A stretch of DNA of 64,000 nucleotides. Source: Ascarosepion bandense (Eukaryota > Mollusca > Cephalopoda > Sepiida > Sepiidae). The stretch is from assembly GCA_037127315.1 (NCBI GenBank), contig JBBBDQ010000310.1, forward strand, positions 211,501 through 275,500, in the 5' to 3' direction. Position 1 is the first letter of the stretch; each line of letters starts with the position of its first letter. Below the pieces are notes generated by a model, which saw only the letters and a program-made list of their open reading frames with translations, was not told the DNA's origin and made no database searches. Below, piece after piece: positions 1-11,049 of this stretch. The position numbers and the translations under genes were made by a program.

Positions 1-708
1 AAAGAAAATAAGCCATCTATTTTACATGAATGACTTAAAGTTGTATGCTAAGAATGATAATGAGCTGGAAGGTCTTCTGCAAACTGTAAAATGCTTCAGC
101 GAAGACATTGGAAAGAAATTCAATTTGAATAAATGTGCTAAAGCTACAGTTTTACGTGGATCGCTACAACAAACATCCTCAATTAGCTTAGACCCTGCGG
201 TAACAATAAAAGAATTGAAGCCAGAAGAAGTAAATGAGAGTGAAAAAATTCACCATAAAAAATGAAAGAAATAGTGCGTAAAGAGTACTATAGAAGGCTA
301 TGAATGATATTAAAAACTGAATTGAATTCTCAGAACAGAATTATGGCCATTAATAGACTTGCAATCCCAGTTGTCCAATATAGTTTCAACATCTTAAACT
401 GTACTCTAAACGACATCAGGCGAATGGATTCTAAAACAAGAAAGCTTCTTTCTAAGCATAAGATACATCATCCAAAGGCTGATGTAGACCGTCTATACAT
501 ACCCCGTAAAGAAGGTGGAAGAGGTCTTATTCAGCTAGAATTGTCACATAAGACAACAACTATTGGCTTACTAACATACATAGAAACAAGAAAGGACTGG
601 ATGATACAATTAGTAAGGCAACATGAAGAAAGAAAGAAAAAATATTCAATAATAAATGAAGGCAGTAAATACAAACAAGATTTACTTTTAGTAGATTCTG
701 TAGAATAG
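1..708 (+). pseudogene. R2-like reverse transcriptase, palm end and thumb
   Basis: The translation starts at the RT motif C region, read as FYMNDLKLYA, where the expected catalytic DD is ND, so one aspartate is lost. It continues with KCFSEDIGKKFNLNKCAKAT, typical of this LINE family. Around 225-265 a few codons present in the copy at 36882 (a YLGVNESE-like stretch) are missing and the frame breaks. The thumb resumes at 304-708 with RRMDSKTRKLLSKHKIHHPK and RLYIPRKEGGRGLIQLE. The RT N-terminal half lies outside the window. Loss of an active-site aspartate plus frame breaks means no function. Confidence 0.8.
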
Positions 709-759
709 CAAAACAGAAGCCAAGAACCAACTATTGCGGCAAAAAAAAAAAAAATTAAA

Positions 760-1527
760 ATGAATGCCAAAGATAAAGCTCTTGAACAGATGAAACAAGA
801 CAAACCTCTGCATGGCCAATATCCAGAACGTGCCAATAAATCCAATGTTGATAAAGTTAATACTCATCGATGGTTGCGTGCATCTGGATTAAAGTCTGAG
901 ACTGAAAGCTTTATTCTTGCAGCGCAAGACCAAAGTTTTTTTGCTAGAAACTTTCAGGCAAATATTATACATAATAATATGGATCCAAAATGCAGGTTTT
1001 GTGATAAACAGCAAGAAACAAAAGACCATCTAATTTCAGGCTGTTCTGTACTTGCCCCAAATGAATATAAAAATCGCCACGATAGAGTAGGGCAATATTT
1101 ACATTGGACAATGTGCAAACACTATAGAAAATCTGTAAACAAACACTGGTATGAACATCACCCAGCACCGGTTACAGAAATAGAAGATGTCACAATTCTA
1201 TGGGATTGCACCATCTACACAGACAGAAAATTTGAAGCAAATAGGCAAGACATTATTTCTAAAAACCGGAAAGAGAAAACTTGTCTGTTGATTGATATGA
1301 CTTGTCCAGCGGATTGTAACAGCAACCCAGGAATTTGAAAAACTGTCAAAATATAAAGACCTGGAAATTGAAATAGAACAAATGTGGAAGTTGAAAACAA
1401 GAGTTGTGCCTGTAATAGTAGGTGCACTTGGAATGATAGAAAATGGAACAAAACAACACATTGAAAGAATCCCTGGAAACCCCAGCTTAAGAGATATACA
1501 AAAATTGTCTTATTAAGTACAGCCCAC
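760..1527 (+). pseudogene. R2-like C-terminal CCHC knuckle and restriction-like endonuclease
   Basis: Residues encoded at about 991-1044 form C-x2-C-x7-H-x4-C (CRFCDKQQETKDHLISGC), the knuckle that precedes the nuclease in R2-like proteins. Further on, ILWDCTIYTDRKFEANRQDI and LLIDMTCPAD match the RLE region, in which conserved acidic residues and a downstream lysine act in strand cleavage. After CPAD the frame breaks near 1316-1338. Coding similarity resumes as a KYKDLEIEIEQMWKLK-like stretch and VVPVIVGALG to about 1515, followed by the 3' UTR. Family role: target-primed reverse transcription. This copy is broken by at least one frameshift. Confidence 0.8.
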
Positions 1528-1621
1528 ACACTAAGGAGAACTTTGTCTATGTAACGCTAGGGATGATGGGGATGATAGAAAAACATGAACTGGAGCCATA
1601 GCAACACGCCATGACCTGCCT

Positions 1622-1925
1622 TTTGGATCCACATTATTATGTATAATATTTGCCTGAAAGTTTCTAGTGAAAAGACTTTGGTCTTGCGCTGCAAGAATAA
1701 AGCCTTCAGTCTCAGACTTTAATCCAGATGCACTTAACCATCTGTTCAAGAGCCTTATCTTTGGCTTTCATATTTTTTGCCGCAATTGTTGGTTCTTGGC
1801 TTCTGTTTTGCTTTTCGACAGAATCTACTAAGTGTAAATCTTGTTTGTATTTACTGCCTTCTTTTATTATTGAATATATTTCTTTGTTTCCTCATGTTGC
1901 CTTACTAATTGTATCATCCACTTTT
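1622..1925 (-). mobile_element. R2-like LINE fragment, inverted, copy 2
   Basis: On the minus strand the translation (RWLSASGLKSETEGFILAAQ, then SLFTRNFQANIIHNNVDPK) matches the segment at about 850-990 of copy 1, and the 5' part (a VDSVEKQNRSQEPTIAAK-like stretch) matches about 690-740. It is therefore the same family in the opposite orientation, joined to the 3' UTR of copy 1 at about 1621. The junction has no poly-A or microsatellite tail, so it reflects rearrangement or an inverted insertion rather than a normal 3' end. Confidence 0.8.
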
Positions 1926-2654
1926 TTTATATATTTTATAAAAGAACACTTTCGCTTTCTCTTTATATATATTATTACGATTAGTTTTATACTCATTCAG
2001 GGTCTTCAGGGTCTAAACCAGAGAACTAAGATCAAAAATGTCTTCATGATATTTTCTACTGATCAGTTTTGTGAAACGAAAACAATTGGTTTTTGGCCAA
2101 AGAGAATCTCTCTCGAAATGTTCAGCATTTTTACTTTACTAGCCATTCCAACTATGAATCTTTTCTATTTTTCTCTCCTCATTTCTAAAATCCTCCCATT
2201 TTGTTCGTGTTCATTCTGAACTGTCGTTAGTTTTCATTTTTCATTTTTGCTTGAATTCTTTAAATGTAAGTCATTTTCGTGTATTTTCAATTTTAATTTT
2301 ATTTGTTTATCTATTTTTTTCTAAAATCTGATTGCTGCTTCTGACTAGGTGGTTTGAGTTTTCCTGGTTTTGTTTTGTTTATTGAGATGCGGTTGTTCAT
2401 GTTTGTTGTTAGTGAGGAGAGACCTCGAGTAGAAGTGAAAGACGGTCATTGACTGTAACACGCGCTGGAGAGGAGTTGCCCACCAAAAGCACTTGCATGG
2501 ACCCCTATTCATGCGCGATATGGCACTGCAAGAACCCCTTTATTATGCAACTGTTGATCAGAGCAGCCTAGGGATCCTAACTACCAGTCGGAAGTAGCAA
2601 TCAGAAAACTGCTTATCCGGTACCTTCACAATTAAAAAAAAAGAAAAAGAATAT
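1926..2654. other. AT-rich spacer, nothing recognised
   Basis: T-rich sequence to about 2340, then about 250 bases of more balanced composition (2400-2620) with no recognisable coding or RNA signal. It ends at an A-rich stretch (2632-2650) just before the LINE endonuclease remnant. Confidence 0.5.
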
Positions 2655-3040
2655 AGCTATCTTTTCTTTCTGTACCGCTCCCCTTTCTCTCACTACTGCT
2701 CCATGCTAGACAGTATCTCTGACAATATACATAAGGCTACTTCCTCCCACCCATTCGCTAACAGATTTGTGTTCGGAGATCAAAATGCCCACCATGCCAA
2801 GTGGCTAGAAAGCTCTGTCACTGATTCTGCTAACAGAAGTAGTGGATTTCCCTACGCGCTTCTACAGCATCCCTACAGCACAAGCTTTACCTCTGTCTCT
2901 GACTCTTACCAAACATCGCAGCTTTGCCCTCTCAGTAACTCTAATCATGCTTCACATCCACTCCTACTAACAGAATTTCTTCCTGTTACCAAAAAGCAGA
3001 CTGTGATTCGTTTCACGATTTTTTTATGCGACGTTCTTTA
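2655..3040 (+). pseudogene. LINE apurinic endonuclease, C-terminal part
   Basis: Frames around 2660-2720 read FLYRSPS-like, then DSISDNIHKATSSHPFANRF and FVFGDQNAHHAKWL. The last is the GDFNAHH motif of APE endonucleases with F replaced by Q. Downstream SNSNHASHPLLLTEF corresponds to the conserved SDHxxV/L catalytic region. The N-terminal half of the domain is missing, consistent with 5' truncation. In intact elements this domain nicks the target DNA. Confidence 0.75.
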
Positions 3041-3544
3041 GGAAAAAGTGCTTAGTCTTCCCGTTGAGGACTGCGCCTCTGAGGTTTCCTGGATGAAAGC
3101 TGACATCGATGCTTTCATACCGGTCAGGAAATTCCGTCCCAAACCTCATTCGTCTCCCTGGTTCAATCTTGCTTGCTCGGCCGCCATTACTCACAGGAAC
3201 CACTGATTCCGGTTATATCGGGACCACTGCTTCAGGCTATATCGGATCCTATTTACCTCTGATTGTAATGAGGATAAGAGGATCTTGAATGACGCTAAGC
3301 TGTTGTTTGCTGAGAAAGTCCAAAGACTATTGGCTGCTCTGTAGACGTATGCTGAACAACAGCAAATCCTCCATTAATCAATAAATTTGAGGTTTTCGCG
3401 GTATTTATGGACAAGGCCGAGTGCTTTGCTCGCAGATTTTCCTTCGACTCCACATTTGAATCGTCTGGAGTATCCGCACCCAACTGCCCTCTTAGAACTG
3501 AGGCTCAACTGAGAGATGTTTACATAACCCCTCTCTGGTATCTA

Positions 3545-5200
3545 GGATAATTTCAAAACTTGACCCCTGTAAGACTGGCGGAGTCGACGGGGTTCCGGTC
3601 ATCGTCTTAAAGAAATGTGCCTCTGATCTCTCCTCTTTAAACTCTATAATTACTACCTCTCTGCTTCCTGTTTTCCTGCATGCTGGAAGTCTTTTTCTAT
3701 GGTTCCTGTATTTAAGAACCCAGGAGAACCCTCGGACCCCTTTAATTATCGCCCTATCAGCCTTCTATCAATTTTCGCAAAGTGTTCGAAGCTATCATCA
3801 GTGCTGAAATAGTTCAACATTTCACCGCTCATAAACTATTCTCGGACATACAGCGTCGCTTCCGCATACTCAGGTCTACTGCCGATATGCTAACAACCAT
3901 CACCGAGTTCATATACCAGGCCCTCGATAAGACTGGTGAAGCTCAATCTGTTGCTCTGGACATCTCCAAGGCAATTGATAGGGTCTGGCACGCTGGCCTT
4001 CTGCGCAAGCTACAAGGCTATGGTATCACTGTACGCTTGCTTGGTTTGATCAAATATTTCCTATTAAACTGGGTAATGAAGGTCGTTGTGAACGAGCATG
4101 TCTCCACATCCTATCATATGAACGCGTGTGTCCTCCAGGACTCTATCCTTGGCTCGGTGTTCTTTTTGATCTTTATAAATGATTTTCCTGACGTGATCAA
4201 TCCCAAATACTACGCTGATGACACCACCATTCACTCCCGCCTCAGTAAGCTATCACCATTCACTCCCGCCACAGTAAGCTATCATCAATGCTGAAACAGT
4301 TCAAAATTTCACCGCCCATAAACTATTCTCGGACATACAGCGTGGCTTCCGCATAGTCAGGTCTACTGCCGATATGCTAACAACCATCACCGAGTTCATA
4401 TACTAAGCCCTCGATAAGACCGGTGAAGCTCAGCAGACAAAGATAACCTCGCTGCTGATCTCGAGAAAGACCTCCACTCTGTGGTAGACTGGTGAAAGCA
4501 ACAGTAAATTTTAATGCTTCTAAAACAAAGCTACTATCTGTCAACCCCTACAGGCAGTCCCTCCTATCCCCAATCAGCATTGACCACGCGAGTTTCCCTG
4601 AAAGCAATACAATGCGACTCCTCGGCCTCACCCTCTATTCCGATCTCAAGTGGAACCATTACATTGAATCAATAGCTAAATCCACTACTAGGAATGTTGG
4701 GTTATTGTATCAGGCCAGGAGTTTTTTTCCCGACTGAGTTCATCTTGCGCATATACAGAAAAACTATCAGTCTGTGCATTGAATACTGTTGTCATATTTC
4801 ATCGGGCGCCCCTGCTATTCATCTCATGGTTCTCGACAAGCTCTAAAGAATCTGTGATGTGATCTGTCCTGACCTGGCAGCTCGACTCAAGCCACTTTCT
4901 CACCGACAGGATGTGGCTTCCCTCTGTCTTCTACAAATATTTTCATGGCTTCTTCTCCGATGAGCTTAGTTCACTAGTGCTCCTTCCATAAGAATTTACT
5001 CGTGCAACAAGACTGGCAATAAAGTTCCACCCTTTTACAGTTAAATCAACCAAATGCAGCCGTCATTTCTACTCTCAGATTCTTTTCTCGTACTTTCCGC
5101 CTGTGGAACTCCCTTCCGTATAATTGCTTCCCTGATGGCTACAATCTCCAAGAATTTAAATGCAATGTCAATTTCCATCTCTTACTCACTTGACTCCAGT
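3545..5200 (+). pseudogene. LINE reverse transcriptase and C-terminal domain
   Basis: RT motifs run in order: SKLDPCKTGGVDGVPVIVLK (about 3555-3620), NYRPISLLS-like (about 3745), then ALDISKAIDRVWHAGLLRKL (motif A; expected SKAFD), VLQDSILGSVFFLIFINDFP (motif B region) and YYADDTTIHS (motif C, both aspartates kept) at about 4210. A 155-bp duplicate then interrupts the frame. Thumb-like VNFNASKTKLLSVNPYRQSL and MRLLGLTLYSDLKWNHYIES follow at 4495-4737, and the C-terminal region continues to about 5200 in shifted frames (EYCCHISSGAPAIHL, PDLAARLKPLSHRQDVASL). Inactive because of several frame breaks. Confidence 0.85.
4278..4432 (+). repeat. 155-bp duplication inside LINE RT (source 3791-3945)
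   Basis: The segment starting GCTATCATCA at 4278 repeats the one starting at 3791, and both end at GGTGAAGCTCA. Lengths are equal (155 bases) with roughly ten substitutions. The second copy replaces part of the RT just after motif C. Immediately before it a 29-bp unit (4226-4254) is also repeated in tandem. Confidence 0.9.
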
Positions 5201-5432
5201 CCTTCTCTCGTCCTTTTCCCATCACCCCGTTTATTTTGTTCTTTTCCTTTCTCACTCTACCCTCGCAACTGCTTTCGCACCAGTATTTCCATCCTTCTCT
5301 TGCTCTTTTTCTGACACCCCCTATAAACAGTTCGTCTTTCTCTTCGCTTTTCTTCTGCTTAAACTTTCACTCTTCTTTTATGTGCACTAGTACCGCCTTG
5401 CTTGGGGTGAGACGATTAAAAAAAAAGAATGA

Positions 5433-7790
5433 TCTCACATATTTTACATAGATAAAGCTCTTCGTAGTGTGTCAGCTGTACTTGTACATGTTTTGTATAT
5501 CTTTATTATTATTATTAGTAGTAGTAGTTGTAGTATTTCATGCCTTTTCATGTTCCTACTAAGTATATAACATCCAGTTACTAGAGATTAAATGACAGTA
5601 AGCTTATTCAAAACACAATTCCCATTATCCTAGCGAACACCGTTGTCTAGACAACAACCTTTCTTTTGATTTCTAATTCATCTAATCTCGATATCAAATT
5701 TTAATTACGTTTCCAAGCGCGCCAATTAATATTGGCGCGCTTGGAAACGACTTTAAATTTCATGTTCCTCAAGTTTCTCATTTCTTGTTAAACGGTCTTG
5801 ATATTTTTAAATTATTTTTCCTGTTGGTCCCGTTGGTTTGAATCCTGTGATGAATACGGAATTAAAAGTCACTCTCTTCTTTACATTGTTTACAAATTTC
5901 GCAATCCAGTGTAAAATCTAATTTTGACCAATAGGAAAAAAGGTAGACCCCGTATTGAAGGAAGAAGATGAAGCCAAATTTCGCGATCCAGTGTTAATTA
6001 TTTTCTAACCAATGAAAGAGAGCAATTCACGAAACAGAGAAGTTAACAAGCCTATAGGAAAAAGTATTTTGCTAATATATAGAAAAAAGTGTGGAGTAAG
6101 TCAGATGGAAGCAGAGATCAGATCACCGCCACAATGTAAGGAAGAAATTTCAAGCCACAATATAAGGGAGAAATTTCAAGTTCTTTCTCTTTGTTACGTG
6201 CTATTTTCCTTTATCGTTTCTTCTTCTTCGTCCTCACTATTCTCGCCGTCAACAAAGAAGAAGACACTTTAACTGACCCCTGAAAATTAACGTCGATAAG
6301 TACAATTTTTCTTTATTGCTTTACCTTCCTTTTCACTTTCTCGCTGTCCGCTAAAAAAAAAAAAAAAAAATGAAAGGAACACAGACTTTATTACTACACT
6401 GCTAATCTTTTTTTTGCATACACAACTTTCGCTACAACTACAAACTCTGGAGTCATTTAAATCTATACTACACTTTCTCTTTGAACATTTACATAGTTAA
6501 TAATTTCACTTCTTACAAATTGATTTTATTCTATTCCGTAAATAAATTTTCATTTAAACATACAAACGAAACAAACGAAACACTTTTATTCTTTCTAACC
6601 TTCTGATGATGATAATTATAACTTGTAGGGAGTACGGTTATGTTTGACACAAGGCAAATTTAATAAATATGACAGAGCTCCTCCTATAAAATGGGGACCC
6701 CGCAAAGAACACGCAGTGAAATTCTGATCTCTATATGCTCATCATTTTTTCCTTGTTTAGCTTCGATGGGGTGTCGGCACCAGAGTATCAATATTTATTT
6801 GCATAAAATGTACAAAATGTGCCACAAAGGCTAAAAAGTGGGGATAGGGAAGGACTGTCTTTCTCTAGTTTTACCTTAAACTAAGCTAGTCTCACTCATT
6901 GACCCATTCGTACTCACAATTTCCTTTCACCATAACACATTTATCTTTAACTGTCGCAACCACCAAAATACTTCATTTACTCAATGAAAGTTCCAGTATG
7001 AAATTATATATATATATTTCGCGGTAGAGGGGTGAAAATCATAACCCACTGATTATGTACAATGAGAAAAAAATATATGTACAAGAAAAAACGAAACAAT
7101 ATTAGTATCAGGATCCATAGCAGTAAGCAAGAAGATCTCGATTTTTCTTTCTTTTATGTGCCATGTCTCTTCAGAACGTCGTAGGCGATCATAGTTTCCA
7201 TATCATCCTCTTCCTTGTGGTTCTTAATATATTTTGTCCTGTTATTTCTCCCAAACCCTGCTCTGTCATTTATTTGTTTAGGCACATCAAGTATTTCATG
7301 CTCTGTTTTCATCTCTATCCAGCATCAGATTCTCCAAGCCCTCCTTCCTTATTACGCTTCCCGGAAACGTCAGTTGTCTCTTCCTGATGTTAAACATAAG
7401 TTTCCTTTTAGTATTCATTCTCTCTAGAACCTCGTCATTGCTCACATATTCGGTCCATGGTATCCTCATCACCCTTCTCTAGAACTTGTGTTTCTGTTGT
7501 GTATCGATTCTTCGAAGACGATTATTATTTCGATAAAACAACCAATGCTGAATCTCCTTTGATAACCGCAACTTCAAGGACCAATATTTGTATACCAAGA
7601 CAATTAAAATTAAACTGCAACCAAAACGACATATGTGTTGTATACACCTCGATGGAACGACGATTATTAATTCGATGATGAGGTCCAAAAACTTGTTATC
7701 TTTTCTTCGATATTCTCACTTAAAAAAAGGACGTCCGTAACTCATATATATAAACAAATATAGACAAGATATCATTTATTCGCTCTTCAG
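5433..7790. other. AT-rich spacer with short direct repeats
   Basis: No supported gene. It holds a (TTA)n/(GTA)n tract at 5503-5535, an inverted repeat at 5708-5749 and two direct repeats of an AAATTTCGC[A/G]ATCCAGTGT motif (5893 and 5976), each followed by a CCAAT-type box. There is also a 26-bp unit in two tandem copies (6128-6153 and 6154-6179) and an A-run at 6353-6370. A TATAAAA box at about 6685 is isolated. Short open frames at 7163-7678 show no family motifs and I do not call them genes. Confidence 0.5.
5708..5749. repeat. Perfect 19-bp inverted repeat with TAAT loop
   Basis: Left arm CGTTTCCAAGCGCGCCAAT is followed by TAAT and its exact reverse complement. The arms are much more GC-rich than the surroundings. 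It could form a DNA cruciform or RNA hairpin, or be the residue of a foldback element. No flanking target duplication is evident. Confidence 0.9.
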
Positions 7791-8290
7791 GTGACGTGGT
7801 TGTGGACTACGAAGTAGTGTTGGAGGTGTCAGCACACACGCATCGAGCCAGCCAGAGGCCTTGCTCGTGCGCGGTTTTCCCTGTGTCTAGGTTCCGATCT
7901 CAAATCCCACCGACTGCTTTTACTCCTAATCCATGATTTATGTAAGCGACTACATCATCTTTTAGCACATTGTTTAGATAATTTCATGGTCCATATTAAA
8001 TGACCTTGGCTACGCTGGTTTCATAACAATCAAATATTTTTCTGACATGGGAATTTTGCCCGCATTCTTAATTTTGATAACAATCAATGATTTATCAGAA
8101 GTATATATTTTCTTTTGCTAGCCAGTTTGCATAATTTTTCATAAAAAATCATTTCTTCGCTAAATTATGCTCCAGCTCTGATAATATACAATATTTCAAG
8201 TCTTTCTTTATCTTTGAGAAAATTGTCCAGCATTTTTTGCCATATAGAAGGACAGATATATTGGCAAAAAATATGAAGCTTCTAACATAC
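7791..8290. other. Spacer, possible old SINE-like fragment
   Basis: About 7800-7925 is GC-richer, with a GGTTCCGATCTCAAATCCC stretch that loosely resembles a Pol III B box plus SINE body. There is no A box or target-site duplication, so it is not called. The rest to 8290 is AT-rich and unrecognised. Confidence 0.25.
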
Positions 8291-8319
8291 ACTTAAAACA
8301 AGTTAGGGTCATGATGAAC

Positions 8320-8640
8320 AATAACGAGGATAGAAGCACCACTATTCAAGCTAAAAGAACGCCAACACGTTCTAAGAAATTAAGTAACTGCCTCAATTGT
8401 GGTAGAAGCCATGAATTTCGCCGTGAAACCTGTCCAGGATTTGAATCAAAATGAAACATATGTGGTAAAGCTAACCACTGAGTAACAGTTTGTTTATCAA
8501 GCAAACCAAAACCAAGACAAAAATCAAGGTCCCGAAGCAGAGACCATAGAAAATCAAAGTCAGAACATCAACCACAATATCGGAAGAACCAGTCCGAGAA
8601 AAGGCAATACATAAAAAAGCTTTTGTTTATGTAAACATAA
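8320..8640 (+). pseudogene. Gypsy Gag C-terminus with zinc knuckles
   Basis: From about 8389 the translation reads CLNCGRSHEFRRETCPGF, then after a stop NICGKANH and a C. This is the Cx2CxxxH-type knuckle plus second CxxCxxxxHxxxxC knuckle of Gypsy nucleocapsids that bind genomic RNA. A basic tail rich in K, R and S follows (8500-8560). Stops interrupt it and the capsid part upstream is gone. Confidence 0.7.
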
Positions 8641-9186
8641 AATTGCCAAATAGGAGTTCATGGGTTGCGACTGAAATTGACACAAGAGTCCAAGGAACAC
8701 ACTACCAGTCTCTACATTTCGTAGAATGTTCCCAGAGAAATTAGACGTTGATGGTTTTCTAAACAAAAAAGAAACCCAAACAAGGGACAAGAAACTGGTA
8801 ACATATAACGGCACTCCAAATAAATGTTATGGTAGCATCAACATTTAAATACAATGAATCAAACTGGCATAACAGCACTTTCTACACTGTAGATGTACAA
8901 GGGCCAGCAATTCTAGGACTACCCTCACTAGAACAGCTCAAAATATTACCCTTCACTGCACAGTCAAAAAAGAAGATGCACACCAAACTCCTGCAGTAAC
9001 ACCAATCAATGCAATCAAAGACCTGATGCAGATGTATCTAGACTGGTTCGATAAAATTAGCTCCATGCCAGAGTCTGTGAGACTATCGGTCAACAAAAGC
9101 ATACAACTACATATTGATACACATAGGAAAAAAGACAGCATAAAACAGGAACTTGACAACATGGTCAAAACAATATCATCAGAAAG

Positions 9187-10003
9187 GTGACAGAACCAAC
9201 AGACTGGGTTTCAAGCTTAGCATACTCACATAAAAATGATGAGAGCCTGAGAATCTGTTTAAACCCAAGACACCTGAATACAGCGCTCAAAAGACCACAT
9301 CACGCAACTTCTACAGTAGAAGACCATTTTGCAGGTACCAGGCTATTTTGTAAACTTGATGCTAAAGCTGGTTATTATTCTACACACCTGGACAGCAAAT
9401 CTCAACTACTCACAACATTCAATCTCCTTGTGGTAGGTACTGCTTTCAGACATTATCATTTGGATTGAGTGTATCAGAAGATATTTTTCAAATGAAGATG
9501 GACAAGATACTTGAACAAGTTGATGGCGCAATAGGAATCGCTGACGAATTTGTTGTCTATAGCAAAACAAAAGAAGAACAAAACAAGATTCTGTACAGGC
9601 TCATGCAAGTAGCTGCTGATAATGGTCTTGTGTTTAATTCAACAAAATGAGAAACCAAGTCAAAAAGTATATCTTTTGTCGGGATGACCTATAGTGAAAA
9701 TGGTGTCAGCCCAGATCCAGAAAAGCTCAAACGCCTACAAAACATGCCTTACCTAACTTGTAAGAAAGATCGACAAGAATTCTTAGGTCTTATCACATAC
9801 TTATCACCGTTCATTTCTAACCTGGCTGACAAGACACATACACTAAGAGGACTGTTAAAGAAGGATGCACCCTTTCTTTGGGAAGAACACCACAAGGAAT
9901 GTTGTGAAAAAGTCAAAATAGTAACCAGCCAAGACTCTACAGTGACATATTTTAACACAACTGAAATACCAGTACTACAAACCGATGCAAGTTTGAAATG
10001 ACT
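9187..10003 (+). pseudogene. Gypsy reverse transcriptase
   Basis: EPTDWVSSLAYSHKNDESLR and ICLNPRHLNTALKRPHH match the start of Gypsy RT (normally SPWVSS and LRICLDPRDLN). LFCKLDAKAGYYSTHLD holds motif A aspartates. After a frameshift near 9468, VSEDIFQMKMDKILE and IGIADEFVVYSKTKEEQNKI follow, where the family motif YxDD is ADEF, so the catalytic pair is damaged. Later FVGMTYSENGVSPDPEKL and EFLGLITYLSPFI are the connection region, and LWEEHHKECCEKVK leads to RNase H. Confidence 0.85.
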
Positions 10004-10320
10004 TGGAGCTGCATTAATGCAAAACAAAATCTCATCGCATACGCATCAAAGTCTCTAACAGACACTGATGCATAGAAAGAGAACTTCTTGCAATTGTATT
10101 TGGTGTCCAAAGATTTCATACATATCTATATGGGCGTAAATTTAAAGTACTTACCGACCATAAGCCACTCATCATGATACTACAGAAGCCACTGACTAGT
10201 GCACCTCCTAGACTACAACGAATGATAATCAAGTTACAGGGATACCAGATGTAAATAGAGTACATACCATGACAGGAATGATTCTAGCTGATACTCTAAG
10301 CCGTCTCCCCATCACTGAAA
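10003..10320 (+). pseudogene. Gypsy RNase H domain
   Basis: The translation continues in the RT region from VLQTDASLK through LGAALMQ, ASKSLTDTD and KRELLAIVFGVQRFHTYLYG. It then reads KFKVLTDHKPLIMILQKP and PRLQRMIIKLQGY to MILADTLSRLP, the typical RNase H ending of Gypsy Pol. The D, E and D landmarks are visible but stop codons interrupt the frame. Confidence 0.8.
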
Positions 10321-10559
10321 ACACTGATACGATTGACATGAATCTTCGAGTCGATTTGGTAAAATTCAGAAGTGCTCGCCTGAATGAGATAAGAAAGGAA
10401 ACCAAGACTGATCCAATACTTGATCCAAAACTACAAGAAATCATAGCAACAGGATGGCCAGACTCAATTAAGGAGCTACCGCCAGCAATACGGTCATATT
10501 GGCCATATAGAGATGAACTATCTCTCAACGATGGTATCATCATGAAGGGGTCAAAAATT

Positions 10560-11025
10560 ATTATCCCTGAAACTCAACAGAAAATTATTTTGGACCAGCT
10601 GCATTAGAGCCATCGAGGTGTTGAATAAACACGTCTTCAAGTCAGAGATGCTGTATAATGGGAGCGAATTAATGCTGATATTGAGAACATGATCAAGAAA
10701 TATTCAATATGCCAGGAAAATCTTCCAGCACAACCAAAGTTTACAGCCACATGACATCCCCAGCAGAGCATGGGAAGTTGTCGGCACTGAAATGATCAGG
10801 AATACCTTATAATTGCTGATTACTACAGCAAATTTCTAATTATATGGAAATGACTGGCCTGACTACAAGCAATATGGTCATCTCAGCAATGAAGCAGATA
10901 TTGTCTGAACATGATATTCCTATCAGAGTTGTTAGTGAAAATGAACCAGAATATTCCAGTGAACCATTCAAAGAATTTGCTCAACAATGGCAATTCGATC
11001 ACATAACAAAAATCTGAACAATGTT
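10560..11025 (+). pseudogene. Gypsy integrase, partial
   Basis: IILDQLH, a stop, then SHRGVE gives the H-x-H part of the HHCC zinc finger, and IENMIKKYSICQENLPAQP gives one cysteine region with the second cysteine degraded. The catalytic core is represented by ADYYSKFLIIWK and by VVSENEPEYSSEPFKEFAQQ, which corresponds to the second-Asp/third-acidic region. No third domain is seen. Multiple stops; dead. Confidence 0.75.
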
Positions 11026-11049
11026 TTCCTTTCTATCTGGTAAGGGGGA

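Larger units (their letters stand above)
1..1621 (+). mobile_element. R2-like (RLE-type) LINE, 3' half, copy 1
   Basis: A non-LTR retrotransposon fragment that enters from the left edge. In order it shows the end of the reverse transcriptase (RT) palm, the thumb, a CCHC zinc knuckle, a restriction-like endonuclease (RLE) segment and part of the 3' UTR. RT followed by CCHC and a C-terminal PD-(D/E)XK-like nuclease is the known layout of the R2/NeSL/CRE/Hero group, which nick DNA with the RLE and prime reverse transcription there. The exact clade is not fixed. Four related pieces lie at 32162-38642 and an inverted one abuts at 1622. The 3' UTR is cut inside a segment that is longer in the copies at 32500 and 32162. 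Several frameshifts and stops make it inactive. Confidence 0.85.
2655..5432 (+). mobile_element. Jockey-like APE-type LINE, 5'-truncated and decayed
   Basis: Plus-strand remnant of a non-LTR retrotransposon with an apurinic-endonuclease (APE) C-terminal part, an RT, a long C-terminal domain and a 3' end. The 3' end reads as pyrimidine-rich UTR followed by GACGATT and a short A-run at about 5417-5427. The order EN-RT and the RT motifs fit the jockey/CR1 superfamily. Many frameshifts and stops, plus two internal duplications, make it a dead copy. The exact clade is inferred from motif style only. Confidence 0.85.

Noticed and set aside
6660..6720. Promoter from a TATAAAA box near 6685
   Set aside because: No gene downstream and common by chance in AT-rich DNA.
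7800..7925. SINE fragment with a B-box-like GGTTCCGATC
   Set aside because: No A box, no target duplication and poor match; too weak to call.
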